From: a virus
Direction: 5' to 3' (one strand)
DNA length: 26,699 nt
Virus record (IMG/VR): IMGVR_UViG_3300009149_004804
Span: 1-26,699 of that record
Shown here: positions 1-7,294 of the stretch, one piece after another
How the letters are laid out: each line of letters opens with the position of its first letter
Numbering within the stretch: the first letter of the stretch is position 1
Program-made: the position numbers and the translations under genes
The notes under the pieces: generated by a model
Seen by the model: the letters and a program-made list of their open reading frames with translations, nothing else
Database searches by the model: none
Told to the model about the DNA's origin: nothing

Positions 1-27
1 CATATAAAAAACAAGTATGGGCTGTAA
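1..27 (+). CDS. 3' end of an upstream gene (partial)
   Basis: The first nine codons in frame 1 are open and end in TAA at 25-27. The A/T-rich gap before the next start is 24 nt, like other gene junctions in this phage. Only eight residues are visible, so nothing can be said about the product. It may be chance open frame. Confidence 0.3.
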   Translation, partial: HIKNKYGL

Positions 28-51
28 GTTAATAATATTAAAAATAAAGCA

Positions 52-348
52 ATGATAGAAGTAATCGAGATACCTAGTTTTGGGGAGATAATAAGACAAA
101 ATGTAGTGCAGGCTATAGAGGCGGTATTTTTAACTTACCCTTATTCCATAAGTGGCGACCATTACATTTTAGCTTCTAAAAATACCATGTCGTTATGTAA
201 CTTAATGTATACAAAAGGTGATTTAAGTCGCCTGATTTACAAAATGATAAGGGTGTGTGATAGGCTGGGAGATAACGAAGTAGAATTGATAAGGATTATT
301 GATTTCGACAATCTTCCTTTATTGGTGGCAAAAATAGCAACTACATAA
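52..348 (+). CDS. hypothetical phage protein, 98 aa
   Basis: This is a 98-residue ORF preceded by an A/T-rich leader (AAAAATAAAGCA before ATG) of the kind found before most genes here. The product is mixed alpha/beta in appearance, acidic at the C-terminal half, with no transmembrane segment or signal peptide and no recognisable motif. It is followed 23 nt later by a virion structural gene in the same direction, so it is probably part of the late operon. Function unknown; a small structural or assembly role is only inferred from position. Confidence 0.6.
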   Translation: MIEVIEIPSFGEIIRQNVVQAIEAVFLTYPYSISGDHYILASKNTMSLCNLMYTKGDLSRLIYKMIRVCDRLGDNEVELIRIIDFDNLPLLVAKIATT

Positions 349-371
349 TACCAAATCTAATACAATATATA

Positions 372-1121
372 ATGGCAACTAAAATTTACTTATCAGGAGG
401 AGCAATTAACATTGACGACGGAACAACATTGTCGATCATCAACCCTTCCAAATTTGATTGGAAGTTACTAGGTAGTGAATACATTGCTCGTGATGACATT
501 GATAGGCAATCAGTAAGTTTAGGCGATGCAGCCAATATTCAGGATGAAAACGGGATTGACATTGGAAACGATATTGCGGTAAAAGAGCTATTAAATAGCT
601 TTGTTAATACACCGTCAACAAATCAAATCGACAATGCTACTAATGCAGTTATGACAATAGATTATTCGCATCACGAGATTCATTCTGGTAGCCACTTCTT
701 TCATTTCGAAAACAATCTGTTAGGTAGTGGGGCTGTTCGAGATTTACTTATAATCACCCCTGACACAGCAAGGTGGGCTCATTTTACTCACTATCACAGA
801 TCTACGGGCGAAGCGAATTTTGCTTTATACGAAAATACCGTAACGTCGGCGGACGGAACAGCACTTATTGGCCAAAACCGCAACCGTAACGTAGTAGATG
901 CCTCTATCGTGGCTATTAGTCACACGCCAACAATTACCGATGTAGGGGATTTGATATGCGTTGGGCATTTTGGTAGTGGAAATAATAAAGGAGCAGAAGC
1001 AAGGAGCGAGGCGGAAATAGTATTAAAACAAAATACAAAATACCTCTTAAGGATCAATAGTGAAGTAAATTCAAACGACATTACTACCAATCTTGATTGG
1101 TACGAGCACACGAATAAATAA
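372..1121 (+). CDS. putative virion structural protein (decoration/fibre-like)
   Basis: The 249-residue product has a short variable N-terminal part (1-95) and a beta-rich C-terminal part. The latter contains an HHEIHSGSHFF motif near residue 100, a DLLIITPDT-WAHF stretch near 125, an ENTVTSADGT-GQNRNRN loop near 155-170, and a terminal LKQNTKYLLRI...LDWYEH segment. I recall this combination from structural proteins of many environmental tailed phages, usually annotated as hypothetical. It is predicted to fold as a beta-sandwich on the virion surface. It lies first in a run of closely spaced late genes (23 nt to the next ORF), which fits a decoration or fibre protein. Exact role not established. 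Confidence 0.65.
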   Translation: MATKIYLSGGAINIDDGTTLSIINPSKFDWKLLGSEYIARDDIDRQSVSLGDAANIQDENGIDIGNDIAVKELLNSFVNTPSTNQIDNATNAVMTIDYSHHEIHSGSHFFHFENNLLGSGAVRDLLIITPDTARWAHFTHYHRSTGEANFALYENTVTSADGTALIGQNRNRNVVDASIVAISHTPTITDVGDLICVGHFGSGNNKGAEARSEAEIVLKQNTKYLLRINSEVNSNDITTNLDWYEHTNK

Positions 1122-1143
1122 ATATTAACATAAAAACAATATC

Positions 1144-1521
1144 ATGGCATTAGTAAAACAAGCAACAAAAATTAGCATTGATAGCTCACAAATTCCATCC
1201 GGATACACTAATCCGGGCGGAACAAATTTAGCAAGTTCTCAACCAACATACCTTAATAAGTCTTTTTCGATAATAAAATCAACGGTAGACGATTCAGTAA
1301 AAGCAACAACATTTGATCAGATTCTTTCTGATGTAACAATCGGAATTGAAAAACAAGTTGCGGATATGTTGACGGCTGATGATATCGGAACTACCGCAAC
1401 GGTAAATTACAATATTGATTGGAAGAAGATCGGTAACAATCAAGCTATTTCAGCCGACTTCTACAATGATACAGCTGTTAGTTACGTTGCTGTTGTCGAT
1501 GTTTATTTGAACTTTTCATAA
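1144..1521 (+). CDS. putative structural protein, 125 aa
   Basis: The 125-residue product is Ser/Thr/Asn-rich with alternating hydrophobic beta-strand-like stretches and no Cys, signal or membrane segment, as expected of a small virion protein. It starts at an ATG after a typical leader ending in ACAATATC and is followed by the next gene after only 7 nt. Its 5' part (1170-1198, encoding ISIDSSQIP) is repeated exactly at 3260-3288, outside a coding frame. Family not recognised; late-operon position supports a tail or head appendage role by inference. Confidence 0.6.
   Translation: MALVKQATKISIDSSQIPSGYTNPGGTNLASSQPTYLNKSFSIIKSTVDDSVKATTFDQILSDVTIGIEKQVADMLTADDIGTTATVNYNIDWKKIGNNQAISADFYNDTAVSYVAVVDVYLNFS
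1170..1198 (+). repeat. 29-bp exact direct repeat, copy 1 (coding)
   Basis: This stretch lies inside the 1144-1521 gene and is identical over 29 nt to 3260-3288. The copies are 2090 nt apart in the same orientation. The first copy is translated as part of a SIDSSQIP sequence. Confidence 0.9.
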
Positions 1522-1528
1522 AAAATAA

Positions 1529-2485
1529 ATGGCAGTAACGCTAACAAGCTACCCAGTAACTACAAGTTCCGGTAAAGTTAGAAATATCTTTGCTGGATTT
1601 GATGCTGTGGAGCTTGGTTTTAAGCGTGAAGACACTGCTGTAATTAGCGGAGATGAAAGCTCTGGTGGCAATCTTAGGATTTATGGTACTGGAGACTTTG
1701 TATCTAGTCTTAACGTTGGCGAATGGGTCTATATTAATACATCAGGTGCGACTTATACTTATAATGGTAGTTTTCAGGTAATTGAAGTAGTACTTGATCT
1801 TACAAACACAAGGATTGAGCTTAATTTACCATTTGTAGAAATTACTACAGGAGGGTATTGTAACTACAAGCAGGACTGGTTTTTAGAATCAAAATTAGTA
1901 GATCCAAACAACAATCTAATACTTAAGTACCCTCAGTTGTTGCAAAATGACGGCAACCCTAATGGTGTACTAGAAGTTAATACCTCCATGATTGTCGATT
2001 TTTTAAAGAATGAAATATTGGCCAATAGTGGGGTTGTTGAGAATGCAAGAGAAGAGTGTAAGGTAATGTATAGAGAGGTTTGGCGTGAGGACTCTACTCA
2101 ATCATTTATTTTGGTAGATCAAGAGCCTATTGTGATAATTTATTCTGCCGAAAACTCAGAGATAGAGGACTTTATAAGCGAATTTGATGTACCTAGAATG
2201 TATGAGGGTTATCCATTTTACTTGAATACGTTGCATTCATTGGAGAATCAGGTTGGGCGAATAGCAATTTCATTTGACGAATTAGATATTAATAGCGACA
2301 ATATCAACACTGATAACTTGATAGCAAATTACAACTCAGGAGATTACGGGATTGTTCAAGCAAATTTCAACGACAAAACAAAGGTAATAGAAGAAGATAC
2401 TAGATACATAACGTTCAATGCTTACACCTCAGTGTTAGGAGATTACGATAGTGGTGGGTACGATTCGGCGGGATATGAAATTTGA
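1529..2485 (+). CDS. putative virion/tail structural protein, 318 aa
   Basis: The 318-residue product is acidic and Asn/Asp/Tyr-rich, without membrane segments. The first ~120 residues look like two beta-rich modules (a GxGDFVSSLNVGEWVYI stretch near residue 50). The middle has a long amphipathic segment, and the C-terminal tail is repetitive in Gly, Tyr and Asp (DYDSGGYDSAGYEI). It sits 7 nt after the preceding gene and 12 nt before two fibre-like paralogs, so it belongs to the late operon and may be an adsorption-apparatus component. I do not recognise the family. Confidence 0.65.
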   Translation: MAVTLTSYPVTTSSGKVRNIFAGFDAVELGFKREDTAVISGDESSGGNLRIYGTGDFVSSLNVGEWVYINTSGATYTYNGSFQVIEVVLDLTNTRIELNLPFVEITTGGYCNYKQDWFLESKLVDPNNNLILKYPQLLQNDGNPNGVLEVNTSMIVDFLKNEILANSGVVENAREECKVMYREVWREDSTQSFILVDQEPIVIIYSAENSEIEDFISEFDVPRMYEGYPFYLNTLHSLENQVGRIAISFDELDINSDNINTDNLIANYNSGDYGIVQANFNDKTKVIEEDTRYITFNAYTSVLGDYDSGGYDSAGYEI

Positions 2486-2497
2486 TAATATAAATAT

Positions 2498-3265
2498 ATG
2501 GCAATAAATGACAGAAACGAGGCTATAGCAGAGGTTAATGCTGCTATTGTTGATTCTCCAAAAGTTTCAACAGCTACACATAGAGACTTGCTTAATGACA
2601 AGATATTAAGTAGTGTTCAGTTTAGGAAGGACGTTACTGGAATCGAAACGCCCTCAGGAGGGAATGTAGTAGTTAGTTTTCTGACCAAAGATTTTGCAAC
2701 AATTACTACATCTTCAAACATTTCAATTTCGGTGACAGATTTACCAGATGGAGATATTAAGTATATTGCATTAACAAAAAACGCAGGGAATACGGTTTCT
2801 TTTTCAGGAATAACCGACGTATCAGCAAGGCGTGACTATGTTGATACAGAAGCAACCTATATAGTTTACAGAATTACTAGCAAGAATAGCAATATCTACG
2901 CTGTCACAGTCAATATTGATAATGATGAAAATATTGCTGGACTTACAGGCGATGTGTCGAAAGTGGTTACCACTTATTCAGGTTGGAATATGGACACAAC
3001 ATTGTCTGTATTAGTTAGCTGGCCTTCTGGTGTAACATTTGCTAATTTTTTATCGGCAGAGGTTACAATCAAGAGTAATGCAGGTACTGGCAAGTATCCA
3101 TTGTTGTCTGGATTTGGCGGTTCTGGGTTTCTCTCTGGCTTAGGTGGTTCTTATGTTGCTGAATTGTCCGGCCTTACTTTATACCGGGGTGATGTTGGCG
3201 GATTTTTTGATGATGCGCAATTCAATAATGCAGATGTTGAAATATTTATAAAATATAATAATTAG
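2498..3265 (+). CDS. fibre-like protein, paralog A
   Basis: The 255-residue product is a paralog of the next gene. Shared blocks in the same order are MAIN at the start, ATHRxLLN near 27-33, a FRKDV segment near 42, KDxATIT near 67, DGDxKYxxLTKNAGN near 84-98, and a YxGWNMDTT segment near 160. Both end in a Gly/Ser-rich region followed by a short strand and an IFxKY terminus. The pattern is that of a beta-rich tail fibre or receptor-binding accessory protein. The stop codon lies inside copy 2 of a 29-bp repeat. Fibre function is inferred from composition and position. Confidence 0.65.
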   Translation: MAINDRNEAIAEVNAAIVDSPKVSTATHRDLLNDKILSSVQFRKDVTGIETPSGGNVVVSFLTKDFATITTSSNISISVTDLPDGDIKYIALTKNAGNTVSFSGITDVSARRDYVDTEATYIVYRITSKNSNIYAVTVNIDNDENIAGLTGDVSKVVTTYSGWNMDTTLSVLVSWPSGVTFANFLSAEVTIKSNAGTGKYPLLSGFGGSGFLSGLGGSYVAELSGLTLYRGDVGGFFDDAQFNNADVEIFIKYNN

Positions 3266-3288
3266 CATTGATAGCTCACAAATTCCAT
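3260..3288 (+). repeat. 29-bp exact direct repeat, copy 2 (intergenic)
   Basis: This is identical to 1170-1198. It supplies the stop codon (TAG at 3263-3265) of paralog A and fills almost all of the gap before paralog B. A shorter, degenerate version occurs near 3423-3440 inside paralog B, where it encodes IDSQIP. Confidence 0.9.
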
Positions 3289-3293
3289 GCATA

Positions 3294-4082
3294 ATGGCAA
3301 TAAATAGAACGGAAACAGTGCAACAGGTAAATGTAAAGATTGTGCCTACAGTTTTTACGGCAACCCATAGGGGTTTGCTGAATGTTGATATAATTGATAG
3401 TCTTGTTTTCCGTAAGGATGTAATTGATAGCCAAATTCCAGTGGGAGGTAGTGAGGTTGTTGATTTTTCAGACAAAGATCTTGCTACGATTACAGTAACC
3501 GTAAACACATCAATATCATTTGCCAACATTCCAGACGGAGATACTAAGTATTTGGAGTTAACAAAAAATGCAGGAAACTTAATATCTTTTACTGGATCTA
3601 TAGATGTATCGCAGCGAAAAGATTATATAAATACCACCTCTACATTTATTGTCTACGAGGTAATAAGGAAGGGGTTGGTACTATATGTTAATAGCATTAA
3701 TATAGACAAGGATCGTGAATTAAACAGGCTTACAGGGGAGGTGTTAAAGCAAACGATTGAGTACACAGGGTGGAATATGGATACAACATCATTTGTTTCT
3801 ATGATTCTTCCAGACGAAATCACGTTTGACAAGTTTATTTCTGCCGAAATATCTATAAAATCAAGTTTCAGTAACAAGTTGTATCCATTTCTTAGTGGGT
3901 TTGTAGATGTTGGTGGAAGTACGGGTTTTGGAGGATCTTATACTGCTAGTTTCTACACATCAGGCCCTAATGTAGGGAAGTCAGTTTTATTCTTATATAG
4001 AGGTCCGGATAGTACAAGTGCATTTGATAGCTCTTCCTTTACAAACGCAACAGCATATATTTTTGTGAAATATAGACAATAA
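3294..4082 (+). CDS. fibre-like protein, paralog B
   Basis: The 262-residue product matches paralog A (2498-3265) along its whole length with shared blocks at ATHRxLLN, FRKDV, KDxATIT, DGDTKYLELTKNAGN and YTGWNMDTT. It diverges mainly at the Gly/Ser-rich C-terminal part (residues about 205-250). That pattern, a conserved N-terminal body and more variable distal end, is usual for receptor-binding or fibre proteins of phages, though this is inference. The gene starts 28 nt after paralog A and ends 5 nt before the next gene. No membrane segment or enzymatic motif is visible. Confidence 0.65.
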   Translation: MAINRTETVQQVNVKIVPTVFTATHRGLLNVDIIDSLVFRKDVIDSQIPVGGSEVVDFSDKDLATITVTVNTSISFANIPDGDTKYLELTKNAGNLISFTGSIDVSQRKDYINTTSTFIVYEVIRKGLVLYVNSINIDKDRELNRLTGEVLKQTIEYTGWNMDTTSFVSMILPDEITFDKFISAEISIKSSFSNKLYPFLSGFVDVGGSTGFGGSYTASFYTSGPNVGKSVLFLYRGPDSTSAFDSSSFTNATAYIFVKYRQ

Positions 4083-4087
4083 AATAA

Positions 4088-4516
4088 ATGGCAAGAATAG
4101 CAAGTATAACATGTAAATATATACGCCCTGATTCTTTTACCAATCCAGATGCAGAGGCTTACGAGTATTACATTGTTTGGCTAGGTGTTGATGGTGGAGT
4201 TTACTGTTGGCTTTTTGAAGATTTTAATATTAAAAAAGATATAGATGGTCAGACAATTAACCCTAAAACCGAAAATATATCAAAATTATACCAAAGTGCA
4301 GGCCGGACTATTGAGGTTATTGCCGAAGATTTAGACGAAAGCGAATTTGATACAATATCAAATATTACAAGAGCCTTAGTGGTACGTAGATACTTCAAAG
4401 ACGGCACATTTAGTAATTTAGCTATAGAAACAAATTCTATCGAAAAGCCAAAATCTCAATTTCGGTACAACCTAGAGTTGGAAATAAGAGAAATAGAAGA
4501 TAAAATCATGCGATAA
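4088..4516 (+). CDS. putative tail protein, 142 aa
   Basis: The 142-residue product has a beta-rich N-terminal half with aromatic residues (YEYYIVWLGVDGGVYCWLFEDF near 27-48) and an acidic, probably helical C-terminal half ending in ELEIREIEDKIMR. The gene is packed between the fibre paralogs (5-nt gap) and the large tail-tip candidate, whose ATG follows its stop codon by one base. Tight coupling with the 574-aa gene suggests the two act in the same substructure. Family not recognised. Confidence 0.6.
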   Translation: MARIASITCKYIRPDSFTNPDAEAYEYYIVWLGVDGGVYCWLFEDFNIKKDIDGQTINPKTENISKLYQSAGRTIEVIAEDLDESEFDTISNITRALVVRRYFKDGTFSNLAIETNSIEKPKSQFRYNLELEIREIEDKIMR

Positions 4517-4517
4517 G

Positions 4518-6242
4518 ATGCCAGAATTAACAATAGATGGAAATGCAGTAGATCTTGGTACGTCAAGGCTGGTATTCTCAAAAAAAGGGTACTCGTTCGA
4601 AGATTGGCTAACTAAAGATATACCGTACAGTGAACGAATTACACTGCCTGAAACATCTTTGTTAAATTCAATATTTTTTAGGCCTTTTTCACAGGACATT
4701 CAAGGGCAAAAGTTTTCAAAATTCCACAACTATAAATATAGAGATAACGGAAAAATCGTTTCGTCTGGTATCGCCAAACTTGAAGGATTTAACGAGAGCA
4801 GACAGTACGAATTGCAATTACTTGATGGTAGTTTCGCTCTGTTTCAAAGCATAAATGACAATATAAGTGCATTAGATTTCGAAAGTTCTGATTTTATATT
4901 TGGTACTTCTTCTTATACCGCCATGAAAGTATTGAATGCATCGGTATGGATCTGGGCGGCAAGCTCAATGCATGAAGAGAAAACACTATCAAGAAATATA
5001 TTAGGCGGTAATATATCCTTTTCAAGACCGTACTTATCCACCAAAAGGTTATTGGAAAAGATATTCTTAGTCCATGGGTGGAGTTACGACTTAAATACTG
5101 ATTCAGACCTATTCGACAAACTAATCATATCTGCTAGGAGTGATTTTTTGTTTACTTCTTACGAGAAATCATTTTCCGGATCTCAATCCACTGGCAATAT
5201 AGACTTGACGAGCCCAATATTTATAAAAAGAGACTCTGTAACAAGTAGTGTTACACTTAATCTGACTTATGATTCAGTAATTCGATTTCGTGGTAACATA
5301 GATGCTGATAACGATTTTATCTTACAGCTTACAGTTACAGGAACAGATGCGCAGATCCAAACACTTGGAATAAATAAAGGGTTGGAATATTATGACTTAT
5401 ACAGTAATGATTTCAAGGCGGGTAGTGCGGTTACGATTTCAGTAACTGGTACAGGATCGATTGAATTTGATAATTTTTTGATATACACAATAATAGATGA
5501 AAATGATTTCGGCATAATTGGAAGTGCTGCATTTAACCTTTTCAAAGTAAAAACATATGACAATCTACCTGAAATATCACAAAAAGAATTATTCAAACAC
5601 CTGCTCGTATCGATTGGCGGCTTTTTTACAACCAATAATTTTAATAAAAAAATAACGATTAGCGCATTGTCATCATTAAGCAGAATGTCTGCGATGGATT
5701 GGTCGACTAAGTTTATAGATCAATCCGAAAGCGTATCGCTTTTAAGTGGTTACGGGAAAACAAATTATTACAACTACAATAATTCAAGAGAAAAACTTTC
5801 AAATCTTGGCAGGGGATCGTTTATTATAGTAAACGAAACACTTGATGAGGTCGAGAATATTTATGATTCAATTTTTGCCGCATCATTAGAGGTTGAGATT
5901 ACCGATACTATGATTGATAATACAATTTACAATAATACTGAGCGGATAGAAGATGTGAATACATTGCTTGGTTACTACGAAAATATCTCAGATTACACAG
6001 TTGCAAGATTTGGCCAACTGAATGGCAATAACATTTTGGCGAATTATTATGTTAATTTTTTAAATGCCGTCAAAAAAGGTGAAATGATAGAATGTAAGTT
6101 TAATTTAAATAAATCAGATTTTTTTCTATTCGATTTCACACGATTAGTATATTTACTACAGAAAAAGTCTGTTTTTTATGTCCTTAAGATCGGAAATTAT
6201 ACAGATGGGAAGTTAACAGATGTAACATTGTTGAAAACTTAG
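4518..6242 (+). CDS. putative tail-tip / baseplate-hub-like protein
   Basis: The 574-residue product is the second largest in the tail block. It begins PELTIDGNAVDLG and has a DIPYSERITLPET stretch near residue 34. A later segment, GIAKLEGFNESRQYELQLLDG (about 84-104), resembles the start region of tail-tip proteins in Bacteroidota siphophages as I recall them. The rest alternates beta-rich modules with no hydrolase motif, signal peptide or membrane helix. It lies next to the tape measure block, where distal tail and hub proteins are normally encoded. The specific role is inferred from size and location. Confidence 0.55.
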   Translation: MPELTIDGNAVDLGTSRLVFSKKGYSFEDWLTKDIPYSERITLPETSLLNSIFFRPFSQDIQGQKFSKFHNYKYRDNGKIVSSGIAKLEGFNESRQYELQLLDGSFALFQSINDNISALDFESSDFIFGTSSYTAMKVLNASVWIWAASSMHEEKTLSRNILGGNISFSRPYLSTKRLLEKIFLVHGWSYDLNTDSDLFDKLIISARSDFLFTSYEKSFSGSQSTGNIDLTSPIFIKRDSVTSSVTLNLTYDSVIRFRGNIDADNDFILQLTVTGTDAQIQTLGINKGLEYYDLYSNDFKAGSAVTISVTGTGSIEFDNFLIYTIIDENDFGIIGSAAFNLFKVKTYDNLPEISQKELFKHLLVSIGGFFTTNNFNKKITISALSSLSRMSAMDWSTKFIDQSESVSLLSGYGKTNYYNYNNSREKLSNLGRGSFIIVNETLDEVENIYDSIFAASLEVEITDTMIDNTIYNNTERIEDVNTLLGYYENISDYTVARFGQLNGNNILANYYVNFLNAVKKGEMIECKFNLNKSDFFLFDFTRLVYLLQKKSVFYVLKIGNYTDGKLTDVTLLKT

Positions 6243-6251
6243 TAAAAAAAT

Positions 6252-6264
6252 CCCTATATTAGGG
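6252..6264. other. short perfect inverted repeat CCCTA-TAT-TAGGG
   Basis: A 5-bp perfect stem with a 3-nt loop lies 10 nt after the tail-tip gene. It is preceded by seven A residues and has no T tract on the + side. It would read as a terminator only for minus-strand transcription, and no minus-strand gene lies nearby. It may separate the tail-tip and membrane-protein gene groups, but its function is unknown. Confidence 0.35.
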
Positions 6265-6303
6265 GGTAACAATTGTAATTAAATAGTAATTAATATTAAC
6301 AAC

Positions 6304-6501
6304 ATGCCAGACAAGGGAATTAAGCCACCAAATAAAAGAGTGGTAGAATTAATTGAAGAAGTTAAGAGTGATGTATTTTCAAGATTTGAAAACGTTAAGT
6401 CGGATGTAATTTCAAGCGATAAATGTATAACTTATTTGACGAATGAGCTTGCAAATGCCAGGGCAATAATAGAATTTTATGAAGCCGAAAAGGATAAGTA
6501 A
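6304..6501 (+). CDS. small coiled-coil protein, 65 aa
   Basis: The 65-residue product is mostly helical. It has a repeated phrase, E-VKSDVFSRFE followed by N-VKSDVISSD (about residues 19-38), and a C-terminal ELANARAIIEFYEAEKDK helix, suggesting a coiled coil. It starts after an A/T-rich leader (TAATATTAACAAC) and overlaps the following membrane-protein gene by 23 nt in another frame. The position just before the tape measure is where tail assembly chaperones usually lie, but I see no chaperone family signature or classical frameshift signal here. Confidence 0.55.
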   Translation: MPDKGIKPPNKRVVELIEEVKSDVFSRFENVKSDVISSDKCITYLTNELANARAIIEFYEAEKDK

Positions 6502-6907
6502 ATTTGAAATATTGGCTTATTCAGTGCTTATACTCTCAATTATAGCAGAGTATTTGCACTTGCTTTTTTTTGATAATGGAAAGCCAATTTATCACAGCGA
6601 AAAAATTATAAACGGAATCACTCGAATCTACTACTTAGATGATTTGGTTTATTTTTTCACTAATGAATTGCTTACCTTTTTTTTAGTCGTTATTGCATAT
6701 ACTAAGATAGGTATAGATAGGCAAACAAAGGCACTAATGGTAAGCATTTGTTTTTGGTACTTTATCGAATTGGCGGAAATAACCTTGCAGTTGGCAAAAA
6801 TTAATGATTCACGACTATACATTAATGACGGCTCATGGTTTCAATTATCTACATGCTTAACAGTATTTTTCTTAGTACTGTTTTCGAACAAAAAATCAAC
6901 ATCATAG
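6479..6907 (+). CDS. multi-pass membrane protein, 142 aa
   Basis: The 142-residue product has about four hydrophobic segments: ILAYSVLILSIIAEYLHLLFF (residues 10-30), YFFTNELLTFFLVVIAY (58-74), a third around MVSICFWYFIELAEI (87-101), and a fourth near LSTCLTVFFLVLFS (122-135). The C-terminus is charged. Phage membrane proteins of this size are often holins or accessory lysis proteins, but no holin family can be named and the site just before the tape measure is not a typical lysis cassette. Start overlaps the previous gene by 23 nt, which suggests translational coupling. Confidence 0.6.
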   Translation: MKPKRISKFEILAYSVLILSIIAEYLHLLFFDNGKPIYHSEKIINGITRIYYLDDLVYFFTNELLTFFLVVIAYTKIGIDRQTKALMVSICFWYFIELAEITLQLAKINDSRLYINDGSWFQLSTCLTVFFLVLFSNKKSTS

Positions 6908-7287
6908 GGGGTGTATTTCTTGGTCTATCGATTTATGTATACTTTTATGAAAAATATAAGGTAAAAAAAGAGTTAATAGCACTAAGAAATGATTCTGTAT
7001 TATTTGAAAATTTAATAAGATTAGTAATGAGCGATAATGAGAGGTATACAATAAAAGAGATGGTTGGAAGTTTGGCTGATGATTTAAAATCCTTTAAATC
7101 CGAGGTTAGAGATGACATAAAGGAAGTTCACGGTGTCATTAGTAGATACATGATCGCTAATAATGATAGAATATCATTACTAGAAGGAAAGCAGAAGGTT
7201 ACCGCAAAAACAATAGCTATCTACTTGACTTTTATATCTACATTCGTAATGATAGCGATAAACACTTACATGACTCTTAAAGGATAG
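6835..7287 (+). CDS. membrane-anchored coiled-coil protein, 150 aa
   Basis: The product has a hydrophobic N-terminal segment (about residues 22-38, INIIGGVFLGLSIYVYF), a helical charged middle (40-125) and a C-terminal transmembrane helix (about 127-148, with charged KQK before it). The topology resembles phage holin-like or tail-associated membrane proteins. The frame overlaps the previous gene by up to 73 nt, unusually long for this genome; M7 at 6853 is an alternative start. A run of six A residues near 6890 would join the two frames by a -1 slip, but it lacks an ideal slippery heptamer. Confidence 0.6.
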   Translation: MVSIIYMLNSIFLSTVFEQKINIIGGVFLGLSIYVYFYEKYKVKKELIALRNDSVLFENLIRLVMSDNERYTIKEMVGSLADDLKSFKSEVRDDIKEVHGVISRYMIANNDRISLLEGKQKVTAKTIAIYLTFISTFVMIAINTYMTLKG

Positions 7288-7294
7288 GTCTAAA

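Noticed and set aside
6889-6897. Run of six A residues as a -1 frameshift site between the two membrane genes
   Set aside because: The heptamer is C AAA AAA, which lacks the first matching base of a classical slippery site, and no downstream structure is obvious; only kept as a weak possibility.
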